NCBI RefSeq assembly: GCF_000764025.1
Contig: NZ_KN234758.1
Location: forward strand, 1 to 63,812
Direction: 5' to 3'
From: Pseudohaliea rubra DSM 19751
GTDB taxonomy: Bacteria; Pseudomonadota; Gammaproteobacteria; Pseudomonadales; Halieaceae
Length of the DNA: 63,812 nt
The notes beneath the pieces were generated by a model. The model ran no database searches and was not told the DNA's origin. It saw nothing but the letters and a program-made list of their open reading frames with translations. Numbering within the stretch: the stretch's first letter is position 1; each line of letters starts with the position of its first letter. A program made the position numbers and the translations under genes. Shown one piece after another: positions 19,237-27,584 of this stretch.

Positions 19237-20091
19237 CTACAGAAGCTCCCGATGACGGAGGTGCACGGGGCCGTGGTGCGCCGCCAGGTGCCCAAAGAGC
19301 CGTTCGGCCATGTACACGGAGCGATGCTGGCCGCCGGTACAGCCGATGGCGATGGTCAGGTAGCTGCGTGCGCCACTGGCGTAGTGGGGCAGCCAGCGGT
19401 CGAGGAAGCCCGAGAGCTCCAGGAACAGTTCACCGGTCAACGGCTGCGCCTCGAGGAAGGCCTGCACCGGCGCCTCGCGCCCGGTGAGGAGCCGCAGTTC
19501 CTTGCTCCAGTGCGGGTTCGGCAGCATGCGCACATCGAACACGAGGTCGGCGTCCGCGGGGACACCGCGCTTGAAGCCGAAGGACTGCACCAGCAGCGAC
19601 AGCACCCCCGCGCCCGTGCCCACCAGGCGCTGGCGCACCGCGTCACGCAGCTCGTGGATCGTCATCTCGCTTGTGTCCAGGGTCAGCCCGGCCTCGGACG
19701 CCAGGGGCTCCAGCAGGGCCTGCTCCCGGCGGATCGCCTCCGCCAGCGGCAGCTCGCGGCTCGCCAGCGGGTGCCGGCGGCGGGTTTCGCTGAAGCGCTT
19801 GAGAAGCGTTGCCTCGTCGGCGTCGAGATAGAGCGTGCGCAGGCGTACCGTCGTCGGCAACTCGGCGAGGATGTCGCCGATCCGCGACAGGTCGGCGGCC
19901 GCGTTGCGCGCGTCTATGCATACGGCGACTCCCGTTGCCTCGCCGCGGGCAAGGGCCGGGGCGTGGCTGACCAGAGCCGGCAGCAGCGAGGCCGGCAGGT
20001 TATCGATGGCGTAGTAGCCCTCGTCCTCAAGCTGGTGCAGGGCGGTGCTCTTGCCGGAGCCCGATCGGCCGCTGATGATGACGAGGTCCAT
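19237..20091 (-). CDS. rapZ: RapZ, RNase adaptor / GlmZ sRNA regulator
   Basis: RapZ in enterobacteria senses glucosamine-6-phosphate and delivers the sRNA GlmZ to RNase E; homologues are P-loop ATP/GTP-binding proteins. The 284-residue product has Walker A GRSGSGKS at residues 8-15, DEGYYAIDNLPASLLP, the C-terminal SFGFKRGVPADADLVFDVR and IAIGCTGGQHRSVYMAERL. ATG 20091 sits five bases beyond the ptsN stop. Whether GlmY/GlmZ sRNAs exist in this organism cannot be told from the window, so only the family role is known. Confidence 0.94.
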   Translation of the reverse strand: MDLVIISGRSGSGKSTALHQLEDEGYYAIDNLPASLLPALVSHAPALARGEATGVAVCIDARNAAADLSRIGDILAELPTTVRLRTLYLDADEATLLKRFSETRRRHPLASRELPLAEAIRREQALLEPLASEAGLTLDTSEMTIHELRDAVRQRLVGTGAGVLSLLVQSFGFKRGVPADADLVFDVRMLPNPHWSKELRLLTGREAPVQAFLEAQPLTGELFLELSGFLDRWLPHYASGARSYLTIAIGCTGGQHRSVYMAERLFGHLAAHHGPVHLRHRELL

Positions 20092-20095
20092 AAGG

Positions 20096-20554
20096 TCAGC
20101 CGTCCCAGCCAACCACGGTGTCGTAGAGCGCGCGGTTGCTCTCGCAGGCACGCAGGGCCGCGCGTAGCGGCGCCTGGCTGAACAGCCGCGCGATGCTGGC
20201 AAGAATGTCGAGATGGTCCTGGTGAGCTTCCTCGGGGACCACAAGCACGACGAGGAGATCGACCGGGGTATCGTCCGGGGCGTCGAAGTCTGCGGGTTCC
20301 CCGAGGGTGACCAGAGCGCCCAGGGGCTCGGCACAGTTTGCCAGGCGGCAGTGGGGAATGGCGACGCCGCCGCCGAGACCGGTGCTACCGAGTTTCTCCC
20401 GGGCGAGCAGCTTGCCGATCAGGTCGCCGACATCGAGCTCCGGGTGGTCCGCCGCGACCAGCGCGGCGACCTCCTCGAAGATTGCTTTCTTGCTCGTGCC
20501 CTTTACGCCCCGCTGGGTGCGCGCGGGCGACAGCAGTTCCTTCAGTGTTTCCAT
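20096..20554 (-). CDS. ptsN: EIIA-Ntr, nitrogen-PTS regulatory protein
   Basis: PtsN is the terminal phosphoacceptor of the nitrogen phosphotransferase system; its phosphorylation state tunes potassium uptake, phosphate sensing and other targets. The 152-residue protein has GLGGGVAIPHCRL with the active His68, and VDLLVVLVVPEEAHQDHLDILASIARLF, the usual EIIA fold landmark. The gene lies between hpf and rapZ with gaps of one and four bases, so a single transcript is likely. Confidence 0.94.
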   Translation of the reverse strand: METLKELLSPARTQRGVKGTSKKAIFEEVAALVAADHPELDVGDLIGKLLAREKLGSTGLGGGVAIPHCRLANCAEPLGALVTLGEPADFDAPDDTPVDLLVVLVVPEEAHQDHLDILASIARLFSQAPLRAALRACESNRALYDTVVGWDG

Positions 20555-20555
20555 G

Positions 20556-20843
20556 TCAGTGCGGCCGTGCCTTTTCCTTGTGCTTGATCAGCTGCCGGTC
20601 GAGCTTGTCGGTCAGCGCGTCGATGGCCGCATACATGTCGTCGGCTTCTGCCGCGGCGAAGAGGTCCGCACCGGAAATGTGCACGTTGCCCTCAGCCTTT
20701 TGTATCTGCTTCTCGACGATGAGGGTGACCTCCATGTTGGTGATGTGGCTGTGGTGGCGCTGGAGCCGCTCGAATTTGCTCTCCACGTACTCGCGGAGCG
20801 GGTCGGTAACGTCGACATGATGGCCGCTGATATTGAGTTGCAT
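20556..20843 (-). CDS. hpf: Ribosome hibernation promoting factor (short HPF)
   Basis: Short HPF binds the 30S decoding region in stationary phase and, with RMF, promotes inactive 100S ribosome dimers. The 95-residue protein starts MQLNISGHHVDVTDPLREYVESKF and contains EVTLIVEKQIQKAEGNVHISG and DDMYAAIDALTDKLDRQLIKHK. It ends there, without the C-terminal dimerisation domain of long HPF. The upstream gap to rpoN is 61 bases and includes an SD-like AAGGAG on the minus strand. Confidence 0.94.
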   Translation of the reverse strand: MQLNISGHHVDVTDPLREYVESKFERLQRHHSHITNMEVTLIVEKQIQKAEGNVHISGADLFAAAEADDMYAAIDALTDKLDRQLIKHKEKARPH

Positions 20844-20904
20844 ACTGGACTCCTTGTGCGTTGCAACGCGGTGATGCCCGGGTTGTGCACCGGGCGTTTA
20901 TGTC

Positions 20905-22407
20905 TCAGACCAGGCGCTTGCGCTCGCTCGAGGGCGGGATGAACAGGCTGTCCCGGTATTTCGCGATGGTGCGCCTGGCGACCTTGATACCCTGCTCCTC
21001 CAGCAGCTGCGCGAGGCGGCTGTCGCTCAGCGGCTTGCGCGGATTCTCCGCGGCGATGAGCTTGCGGATCAGCGCGCGGATGGCCGTGGAGGAGCAGGCG
21101 CCGCCGGTGGTGGTGGCGACGTGGCTTGAGAAAAAGTACTTCAGCTCGAAAATGCCCCGGGGCGTATGCATGTATTTGCGCGTGGTGACCCGGGAAATGG
21201 TCGATTCATGCATGGACACCGCCTCCGCGATGTCGTGCAGCACCAGCGGCTTCATGGCCTCCTCCCCGTACTCGAGGAAGTTGCGCTGATGGGCGACGAT
21301 CTCCGAGGCGACCTTGAGCAGGGTCTCGTTGCGGCTTTGCAGACTTTTAAGGAACCAGCGCGCCTCCTGCAGATTGTCGCGCAGGTAGGTGTTCTCGGCG
21401 CTGTTGTCGGCGCGACGAATGAGCCCCGCGTAGCTGTCGTTGATGCGCAGCCGGGGAGCGATATCCGGATTCAGCTCGACAACCCAGCGGCCCTCGCGTT
21501 TGCGCACGAACACGTCCGGGACGACGTACTCGGTGTCGTCGGCGCCCATGCGCTGGCCGGGGAAGGGGTCCAGGGTCTGCAGCAGTTGCAGGATGCTGCG
21601 CAGCGCTGCCTCGTCGAGGCGCATGCGACGCAGGATCTGGGCGAAGTCGCCGTTGGCGAGCTGTGTCAGGTGGCGGCTCACCAGCGTTCGCGCCTGCTCA
21701 AGGCCGGGTGTGTCCGCGCGCAGCTGCTTCAACTGAAGCAGCAGGCATTCCTGGAGGTCAGCGGCAAAGACCCCGGTGGGCTCGAACTGCTGCAGTGCAT
21801 GGAGCACCGCGAGGACCTCGTCGCGTTCGATCTCGACCTCGAAGTCCGCTGCGCAGAGCGTGTGCAGCTCGTCAACGGTGGCCGTGAGCCGGCCGGTCCC
21901 GTCAGTGGCGTCGATGATGGTGAGGGCGATGGCGCGGTCGATATCCGACAAGCGGGTGAGGTTCAGCTGCCAGAGGAGATGGTCGTGGAGGCTCTGCACG
22001 CCGGCGTTGCGACTGTCGATATCGTAATCGGCACCCTCGCCGGCGGGCCCGGGCGGCGCCGGGGCGGAGGAGGGCACCAGGTCTTCCCACTGGGTATCTA
22101 CCGGGAGGTCTTCGGGCATGGAGGGCTCGTAGGCGTCGCTGGCGCCGTCCCCGGCGGCGGTGCGCTCGAGGCTCTCGAGGGGCCCCTCACCGGTGCTGCC
22201 GGTCGTGCGCGGCTCGCGCGGGTCCGTGGCGTCGCCGGCCGCCTCGTCGTCACCCTCGTCGAGCTCAAGCATGGGGTTGCTCTGCAGCACGTGCTGGATT
22301 TCCAGCTGCAGATCCAGCGTCGACAGCTGCAGCAGCTTGATCGCCTGCTGGAGCTGCGGCGTCATCGTCAGCTGCTGGCCCAGCTTGAGTTGCAGTGCTT
22401 GTTTCAT
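20905..22407 (-). CDS. rpoN: RNA polymerase sigma-54 factor
   Basis: RpoN directs RNA polymerase to -24/-12 promoters that need an AAA+ activator. The 500-residue protein begins MKQALQLKLGQQLTMTPQLQQAIKLL (glutamine-rich region I), followed by an acidic region II (residues about 60-130), the core-binding domain, the HTH, and the RpoN box ARRTIAKYRDSL near the C-terminus. ATG 22407 is 154 bases from lptB, and a sigma-70-like promoter lies in that gap. It heads the run hpf-ptsN-rapZ-ptsO. Confidence 0.96.
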   Translation of the reverse strand: MKQALQLKLGQQLTMTPQLQQAIKLLQLSTLDLQLEIQHVLQSNPMLELDEGDDEAAGDATDPREPRTTGSTGEGPLESLERTAAGDGASDAYEPSMPEDLPVDTQWEDLVPSSAPAPPGPAGEGADYDIDSRNAGVQSLHDHLLWQLNLTRLSDIDRAIALTIIDATDGTGRLTATVDELHTLCAADFEVEIERDEVLAVLHALQQFEPTGVFAADLQECLLLQLKQLRADTPGLEQARTLVSRHLTQLANGDFAQILRRMRLDEAALRSILQLLQTLDPFPGQRMGADDTEYVVPDVFVRKREGRWVVELNPDIAPRLRINDSYAGLIRRADNSAENTYLRDNLQEARWFLKSLQSRNETLLKVASEIVAHQRNFLEYGEEAMKPLVLHDIAEAVSMHESTISRVTTRKYMHTPRGIFELKYFFSSHVATTTGGACSSTAIRALIRKLIAAENPRKPLSDSRLAQLLEEQGIKVARRTIAKYRDSLFIPPSSERKRLV

Positions 22408-22448
22408 GGTGACGGCGGGGAGGCGATTCCTTTGCCCAATGCCGGTGC

Positions 22449-22478
22449 AGTGTAGCGCCGGCCCGCTGGCGCTGGCAA
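22449..22478 (-). promoter_or_regulatory. Candidate sigma-70 promoter for rpoN
   Basis: Reading the minus strand, TTGCCA (22478-22473) is followed after 18 bases by TACACT (22454-22449), 42 bases ahead of the rpoN ATG at 22407. It would let rpoN and downstream genes be expressed apart from kdsD-lptB. Confidence 0.5.
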
Positions 22479-22561
22479 CGCACTGGCGCGGAAATTGCAG
22501 CAGCTGTTTTATTTGTTCATCGTAAATTGCCGGGGCGGATGGCGGGCTTGGGCTGTTCCGG

Positions 22562-23287
22562 TTAAAGGCGGAAGGTGTCGCCGAGATAGACTTTGCGTAC
22601 TTCCGGACTGTCGAGCACGTCCTGGGGAGAGCCCGCGGCGATGATCCGGCCCTCGCCGACGATGTAGGCCGTCTCGCAGATGTCGAGGGTCTCGCGGACA
22701 TTGTGGTCGGTGATCAGCACGCCGATGCCCCGGTGCTGCAGGTGGCGGATGATCTCTTTGATGTCCGACACGGAAATCGGGTCGACACCGGCGAAGGGCT
22801 CATCGAGGAGAATGAACGCCGGCTCCGTCGCCAGGGCCCGGGCGATTTCTACGCGGCGCCGCTCACCGCCGGACAGGGCCTGGCCAAGGCTGTCGCGCAG
22901 GTGGGCGACATGGAATTCCTCCAGGAGCTCATCCCGGCGCTCGCGCCGCTGGGCGCGGGTGAGGTCGCGGCGCGTCTCCAGGATGGCCATGAGGTTGTCG
23001 CCTACGGACAGCTTGCGAAACACCGAAGCCTCCTGGGGCAGGTAGCCGATGCCGCGGCGCGCCCGCTCGTGCATGGGCAGTCCGATGATGTCCTCGCCGT
23101 CGATGGTGATCTGCCCGGCGTCGGCCCGCACGATGCCGACAATCATGTAGAAACAGGTGGTCTTGCCGGCACCGTTGGGCCCCAGGAGGCCCACGACCTG
23201 GGCACTTTCCACCGCGAGGGACACATCCCGGACCACCGGGCGTCCGCCGTAGGCCTTGGCCAGCTTATTCGCCTTCAGCTGGGCCAT
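22562..23287 (-). CDS. lptB: LptB, ATPase of the LPS transport machine
   Basis: LptB powers extraction of lipopolysaccharide from the inner membrane as the LptB2FG ABC transporter. The 241-residue protein has Walker A GPNGAGKT (residues 36-43), Q-loop [13 protein letters not shown], signature [15 protein letters not shown], Walker [13 protein letters not shown] and H-loop [14 protein letters not shown] 23287 gives the normal N-terminus ([15 protein letters not shown]); earlier in-frame codons lie inside lptA. The start overlaps the lptA 3' end by 23 bases. Confidence 0.95.
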   Translation of the reverse strand: MAQLKANKLAKAYGGRPVVRDVSLAVESAQVVGLLGPNGAGKTTCFYMIVGIVRADAGQITIDGEDIIGLPMHERARRGIGYLPQEASVFRKLSVGDNLMAILETRRDLTRAQRRERRDELLEEFHVAHLRDSLGQALSGGERRRVEIARALATEPAFILLDEPFAGVDPISVSDIKEIIRHLQHRGIGVLITDHNVRETLDICETAYIVGEGRIIAAGSPQDVLDSPEVRKVYLGDTFRL

Positions 23288-23891
23288 CGGCTGGCTCTCC
23301 TGCATCATCGGCGTCAGTCGTGACTGCGCTGTCCTGTGCGTCGGCTGCCGGTCCACCTGCGGCGCCGGCGTTATCGGTCGCCGGGGCCTCGGCATCTTCG
23401 GCGAGCCGCGGCGGGATCACCACCTGCACCCGATCGCCACCGCTTTCGGCGGCATCGGCGCGCACCAGCTGCTCACGGATGAGATAATCGATGCGGTCGC
23501 CGCTGACCGTGGCGCCGTCCTGCTCCACTTCGGCACTCTCTTCGAGGAGCACGCGCTCCTCGGCGGTGAAGTAGGTGATACGCCGGGCGTTTGCGTGGAT
23601 CACCGCCTCGTCCAGGGCGGGCTGCTGCTGCATGCGCGCCGGTGCGCCGATGGCGACCACGCGCTCGGCCAGGTCGCGGCTGTGAAAGATGGTGAGCTTA
23701 TCGGCTTCGATGATGAGGCTGCCCTGGACCAGGCGCACAGCGCCGCTATAAACGGTCTGCCCGGCCTTTTCGTCGCGCACCGCGCGGTCGGCCTCGACGG
23801 CAATAGACTGCTCCCGGTCCTCCGGCAGCGCCTGTACCGGCGGGGCAAGCAGCAGGGTCATGGCCAGCAGCGGGCCTGCAGCGCGCCTCAC
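23265..23891 (-). CDS. lptA: LptA, periplasmic LPS bridge protein
   Basis: LptA forms the periplasmic bridge that carries LPS from the LptC/LptFG side to LptD. The 208-residue precursor has a signal peptide ([20 protein letters not shown], cleavage expected after VQA) and an OstA-like beta-jellyroll. Landmarks are [31 protein letters not shown] (residues about 29-59) and [18 protein letters not shown]. The C-terminal 50 residues are an acidic, Ala/Asp-rich extension beyond the usual domain. The start is GTG overlapping the kdsC stop, so no lptC separates them. Confidence 0.9.
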   Translation of the reverse strand: MRRAAGPLLAMTLLLAPPVQALPEDREQSIAVEADRAVRDEKAGQTVYSGAVRLVQGSLIIEADKLTIFHSRDLAERVVAIGAPARMQQQPALDEAVIHANARRITYFTAEERVLLEESAEVEQDGATVSGDRIDYLIREQLVRADAAESGGDRVQVVIPPRLAEDAEAPATDNAGAAGGPAADAQDSAVTTDADDAGEPADGPAEGE

Positions 23892-24406
23892 TGGTAGTCC
23901 GCCTCAACGGCCCGGCGTCGGTCCATGGCATGGAGAAGCTGTTCGCAGGCCTCGCGGACACAGCCCTCGCCGCCCGGGTAGCGGCTCTGCCAGTCGGCGG
24001 CGGCGGCCACGGCCTCCACCGCGTCGGCGGGCGCGAGACCGATGGCGGCGGCGCGCAGGGCGCCCAGATCCGGCAGGTCGTCGCCCATGTAGGCGCACTG
24101 TGCGAGGCTGAGGCCCAGGCCTGCGCAGAGTTCCTCAAGAGCGATGCGCTTGTCTTCCCGGCCCTGGATCACGTGGGCTATGCCAAGCTCGGCGGCGCGA
24201 CGCTCAACGATCTGCGAGCGGCGGCCGGTGATGATCGCGACGCTGATGCCGGCCCGCTGCAGGAGCTTGAGGCCCAGGCCATCCTTGATGTTGAAGGCCT
24301 TCAGTTCCTCGCCGTTATTGCCGTAGTAGAGGCGACCATCCGTGAGGACGCCGTCGACATCGAGGGCAAGGAGGCGCAGGGCGCTGGCGCTGGCGCGATT
24401 GATCAC
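23888..24406 (-). CDS. kdsC: KDO-8-phosphate phosphatase KdsC
   Basis: KdsC dephosphorylates 3-deoxy-D-manno-octulosonate 8-phosphate to give KDO for lipopolysaccharide inner core. The 172-residue HAD-superfamily protein has the nucleophile motif LALDVDGVLTDG (Asp16 and Asp18), IITGRRSQIVERRAAELGI and the metal-binding YMGDDLPDL motif. It lacks a cap domain, as expected for this tetrameric family. It sits eight bases after kdsD and overlaps lptA. Confidence 0.93.
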   Translation of the reverse strand: MINRASASALRLLALDVDGVLTDGRLYYGNNGEELKAFNIKDGLGLKLLQRAGISVAIITGRRSQIVERRAAELGIAHVIQGREDKRIALEELCAGLGLSLAQCAYMGDDLPDLGALRAAAIGLAPADAVEAVAAAADWQSRYPGGEGCVREACEQLLHAMDRRRAVEADYQ

Positions 24407-24414
24407 CGGCGGCC

Positions 24415-25392
24415 TCAGGCAATGCCGGCCTGGAGGAGGCCGAGGAGGGTGACCACGCCTACCGGCTCGCCGCCGTCGCCGACTACCACCAGCGCGCTGA
24501 TGCGGTTTTCTTCCATGATGCGCAGGGCCTCGGCCGCGAGCATGCCTTCGGTGATGGTGCGCCCCTGGCGCGTCATGAGGTCGCCGATGCGTGTCTCGTT
24601 GATGTCGATGCGGGCATCGATGGCGCGGCGCAGGTCGCCGTCGGTAAAGACACCTTCGAGGCGATCACCGTCGACCACGGTAGTCATGCCCAGGCCCTTA
24701 GCGGAGATCTCGAGCAGCGCTTCGCCGAGGGGCGTTTCCGGGGCGACGCGGGGGAGCTCGGGACCGCTGCGCATGACGTCCTCTACCATGAGCAGCAGCT
24801 TGCGCCCCAGCGCGCCGCCGGGGTGCGAGAAAGCGAAGTCTTCAGCGGTGAAGCCCCGGGCCTCAAGGAGTGCAATGGCCAGGGCGTCGCCCATGACCAG
24901 CGCCGTGGTCGTGCTCGAGGTGGGTGCCAGGTCCAGCGGGCAGGCCTCCGTGGCCACGCCGCTGTCGAGGTGCGCATCGGCCGCCTGGGCCAGCGTCGAG
25001 GCGGGGTTCCCGGTCATGCTGACCAGGGGCGTACCGAGGCGCTTGAGCAAAGGCAGCAGCATGACCACCTCTTTGGTGCTGCCGCTGTTCGACAGGGCGA
25101 GTACGCAGTCGTCACCGGTGATCATGCCCATGTCGCCGTGGCTCGCCTCCCCCGGGTGGACGAAAAAAGCCGGTGTACCGGTGCTGGCGAGGGTGGCCGC
25201 GATTTTGGTGCCGATGTGCCCGGACTTGCCCATGCCGGTGACTACGACGCGGCCGCGGGTGGCGAGCAGCAGCTCGCAGGCGTGCGCGAACTCGCGGCCG
25301 ATACGCTCCTCGAGAGCGGCTACCGCTGCCGCTTCCATGCGCACCGTGCGGCGGGCGGAGTCGACGTAGCTGGGCGGGGCGGCGTGGGTCAT
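24415..25392 (-). CDS. kdsD: Arabinose-5-phosphate isomerase KdsD
   Basis: KdsD converts ribulose-5-phosphate to arabinose-5-phosphate, the first committed step of KDO synthesis. The 325-residue protein has an N-terminal sugar-isomerase (SIS) domain with RVVVTGMGKSGHIGTKIA, HPGEASHGDMGMI and SNSGSTKEV. Two CBS domains follow (from MRSGPELPRVAPETPLGEALLEI and TRQGRTITEGMLAAEALRIM). Length and domain order match KdsD (YrbH). It is 15 bases from the YrbG-type exchanger, making a yrbG-kdsD-kdsC-lptA-lptB run. Confidence 0.94.
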   Translation of the reverse strand: MTHAAPPSYVDSARRTVRMEAAAVAALEERIGREFAHACELLLATRGRVVVTGMGKSGHIGTKIAATLASTGTPAFFVHPGEASHGDMGMITGDDCVLALSNSGSTKEVVMLLPLLKRLGTPLVSMTGNPASTLAQAADAHLDSGVATEACPLDLAPTSSTTTALVMGDALAIALLEARGFTAEDFAFSHPGGALGRKLLLMVEDVMRSGPELPRVAPETPLGEALLEISAKGLGMTTVVDGDRLEGVFTDGDLRRAIDARIDINETRIGDLMTRQGRTITEGMLAAEALRIMEENRISALVVVGDGGEPVGVVTLLGLLQAGIA

Positions 25393-25407
25393 GAAGCGTC
25401 TCGGCCC

Positions 25408-26382
25408 CTAAAGGCTCAGGGAAAGCGCGTAATAGTACAGCGCGTAGAAGGACGTCAACAACAGCCCCACGGTGCGTCCGAGGTAGCTGTAGCCGCCCTC
25501 GGCGCGCCGGTGCCGGTGCCCGGTGTAGATGGCGATGGCGAGCAGGAAAGTGCCCGCCGCCATGGCCGGGTAGTCCCGGCCGAGTACTTCCCCTGAAAGT
25601 GTCAGCGGCTCGATCACGCCTGACATGGACATCACTGCGAGGAGGTTGAACAGGTTCGAGCCGATGATATTACCGATGGCGATTTCCGTATGCCCTTTGA
25701 GCGCACTGGCGAGGGTGGCGGCGAGTTCCGGCAGGCTGGTGCCGACGGCAATGATGGTGAGGCCGATGACCAGCTCGGAGACGCCGAGCTGGATGGCGAT
25801 GCTTGTGGCCCCCCAGACCAGCAGGCGGGAGCTGGCGACGAGGATGGCAAGCCCGGCCAGGAAGGCAAGCCAGGCCCGCGGGGGCTCAAGGTGTGGCAGT
25901 TCCTCGTCCTCGCTCTCCTCGCGGACGATGGCGTTGCCCGCCTGGGCGCGCACCAGCTGCACGAGGATGAGGGCGAGACCGCCAAGCATGAGCAGCCCGT
26001 CGAAGCGCGACAGCAGCCCGTCGAGGAGCAGCGCCCAGGTGCCCAGGGTCACCAGGAGCAACGTCGGCAGCTCGACGCGGATGCAGCCCTGGCGGATCAG
26101 CATGGGGACCACCAGCACGGTGATGCCGAGCACCATGCCGATGTTCGCGATATTGGAGCCGAGGGCGTTGCCGACGGCGAGCTCCCCGGCACCGGCAAGG
26201 GCCGCGGTGATAGAGACAAGAATCTCCGGCGCGGAGGTGCCCAGGGAGACGATGGTCAGGCCGATGATGACCGGCGACAGGCCGAGATTTTCGGCAATGG
26301 AGGCGGCACCGGCGACGAACAGATCTGCGCTCCAGACCAGGAGCACAAGGCCGATGATGACCGCGGCGGCGGCGAGAATCAT
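25408..26382 (-). CDS. yrbG: YrbG-type sodium/calcium exchanger family protein
   Basis: The 324-residue membrane protein belongs to the CaCA (Na+/Ca2+ exchanger) superfamily. It carries two inverted repeats, each with the alpha-repeat signature: GLTIVSLGTSAPEILVS in the first half and GLTIIAVGTSLPELAAT in the second. GNALGSNIANIGMVLG and GNIIGSNLFNLLAVM follow each. About ten membrane segments flank an acidic cytosolic loop (REESEDEELPHLEPP). ATG 26382 is used because the upstream 19 residues are basic and non-hydrophobic. Ion specificity is inferred from the family only. Confidence 0.88.
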   Translation of the reverse strand: MILAAAAVIIGLVLLVWSADLFVAGAASIAENLGLSPVIIGLTIVSLGTSAPEILVSITAALAGAGELAVGNALGSNIANIGMVLGITVLVVPMLIRQGCIRVELPTLLLVTLGTWALLLDGLLSRFDGLLMLGGLALILVQLVRAQAGNAIVREESEDEELPHLEPPRAWLAFLAGLAILVASSRLLVWGATSIAIQLGVSELVIGLTIIAVGTSLPELAATLASALKGHTEIAIGNIIGSNLFNLLAVMSMSGVIEPLTLSGEVLGRDYPAMAAGTFLLAIAIYTGHRHRRAEGGYSYLGRTVGLLLTSFYALYYYALSLSL

Positions 26383-26502
26383 GCTGCGGCGGACACCCCG
26401 GCAGCACCGCTGCCGGCCCCTGGAAACCCGTTGCTGCATCCGTGGTCATACGGAATCCGGGTTGAAACGTAGTACACTTGCGACCTCGTGGAGGCGTCGG
26501 CG

Positions 26503-26538
26503 GGAAAGGTGGCGAAGGCAGCAAAGGTAGCAAAGGTA
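26503..26538. repeat. Four imperfect 9-bp tandem repeats between yrbG and mlaC
   Basis: GGAAAGGTG, GCGAAGGCA, GCAAAGGTA and GCAAAGGTA follow one another without gaps. They lie in the 227-base divergent gap between yrbG and mlaC. No further structure is clear in the gap. They could be slippage-prone DNA or a binding-site array; neither is demonstrated. Confidence 0.6.
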
Positions 26539-26609
26539 GCGACAGGCATGCCGGCGATTCTACCTGCTAGCCGGTACCGCCGCAGCAAATTGGACAAAAC
26601 GGGGCGACC

Positions 26610-27299
26610 ATGAAAGTAAAAGCGGATTGGATGGCAGGCCCGAGCGGCGGCGCACTGCGCTGGCTGCTCGCCCTTTGCCTGCTGCTGACCGGCGCCGCTC
26701 AGGCGGCCGATGACGACAACCGCGGCGCGGCAGAAACGCTGCGGGAGACCACAGAGGCTGTCCTTGCGGTGATCGACAGCGCCGAGGGCTACGTTGACGA
26801 GGACCCGCAGCGTTACTACCGGGCGGTACACGAGGTGCTCGACCCGGTGGTGGACTTTCGCGGTTTTGCCCGGGGTGTCATGGGTGATTACGCTACCAGC
26901 GACCGCTATCGCTCCCTCGACCCGGCAGGGCGGGAGCAGCTACGCGACCAGCTCGAGCGCTTTACGGAAACCATGCGCAAGGGCCTGGTGCGCACCTATA
27001 GCAAGGGCCTCCTCGCCTTCAATGGCTCCCGCGTCGACCTCGACGAGGACGGCAGCAGAGAGGAGGGCGGCCGGGCGACGCTGCGCCAGTTCATTTACAG
27101 CGACGAGGCGGAGCCCTACGTGGTGACCTACACCATGGCCCGGGGGCAGGACGGACGCTGGTTGATTCGCAATCTGATCGTCGAGGATGTGAACCTCGGC
27201 AAGATCTACCGCAGCCAGTTCGAGTCCTCGGCGCGTAACTACGACGGTGACCTCGACAAGGTCATCAGCAACTGGAACGTCGAGGGCCTGGACAGCTGA
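26610..27299 (+). CDS. mlaC: MlaC, periplasmic phospholipid-binding protein
   Basis: MlaC shuttles phospholipids between the outer-membrane MlaA complex and the inner-membrane MlaFEDB transporter. The 229-residue precursor has a signal peptide (WLLALCLLLTGAAQA, cleavage after AQA) and the MlaC/Ttg2 domain. Landmarks are VLDPVVDFRGFARGVMGDY, LERFTETMRKGLVRTYSKGLL and IVEDVNLGKIYRSQFES. The family normally sits directly after mlaD in mlaFEDCB; here the upstream neighbour is the divergent yrbG, and none of mlaF, mlaE, mlaD or mlaB is adjacent. Confidence 0.92.
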   Translation: MKVKADWMAGPSGGALRWLLALCLLLTGAAQAADDDNRGAAETLRETTEAVLAVIDSAEGYVDEDPQRYYRAVHEVLDPVVDFRGFARGVMGDYATSDRYRSLDPAGREQLRDQLERFTETMRKGLVRTYSKGLLAFNGSRVDLDEDGSREEGGRATLRQFIYSDEAEPYVVTYTMARGQDGRWLIRNLIVEDVNLGKIYRSQFESSARNYDGDLDKVISNWNVEGLDS

Positions 27300-27346
27300 C
27301 GCTGCGGCCAAAGCACGACGACAGGCAGGAAACGACGGAGGCAAGG

Positions 27347-27580
27347 GTGGACGCGGCGACGGTCAAGGGGCTCGTGGAGCAGGAACTCGAAGGATGCGAG
27401 GTGCAGGTTGACGGCGCCGGCAGCAATTACGACATCACGGTGATCGGCGAACTGTTCGCCGGCCTGCGGCCGGTGAAGAAGCAGCAGCTGGTGTACGGGG
27501 CGCTGCGCGAGAGCATCGCTGCCGGTGCCATTCACGCGGTGAACATCCGCACCTTCACACCGGACGAGTGGCAGGGCTAG
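27347..27580 (+). CDS. ibaG: IbaG/YrbA, BolA-family protein
   Basis: BolA-family proteins partner with monothiol glutaredoxins in iron-sulfur cluster handling; IbaG is the acid-responsive YrbA type. The 77-residue product has the BolA core with [39 protein letters not shown] (residues about 17-55) and a C-terminal [16 protein letters not shown] 27347 is used; a GGAGGCAAGG stretch precedes it. In relatives ibaG lies between mlaB and murA; here it lies between mlaC and hisG. Confidence 0.9.
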   Translation: MDAATVKGLVEQELEGCEVQVDGAGSNYDITVIGELFAGLRPVKKQQLVYGALRESIAAGAIHAVNIRTFTPDEWQG

Positions 27581-27584
27581 GGCC

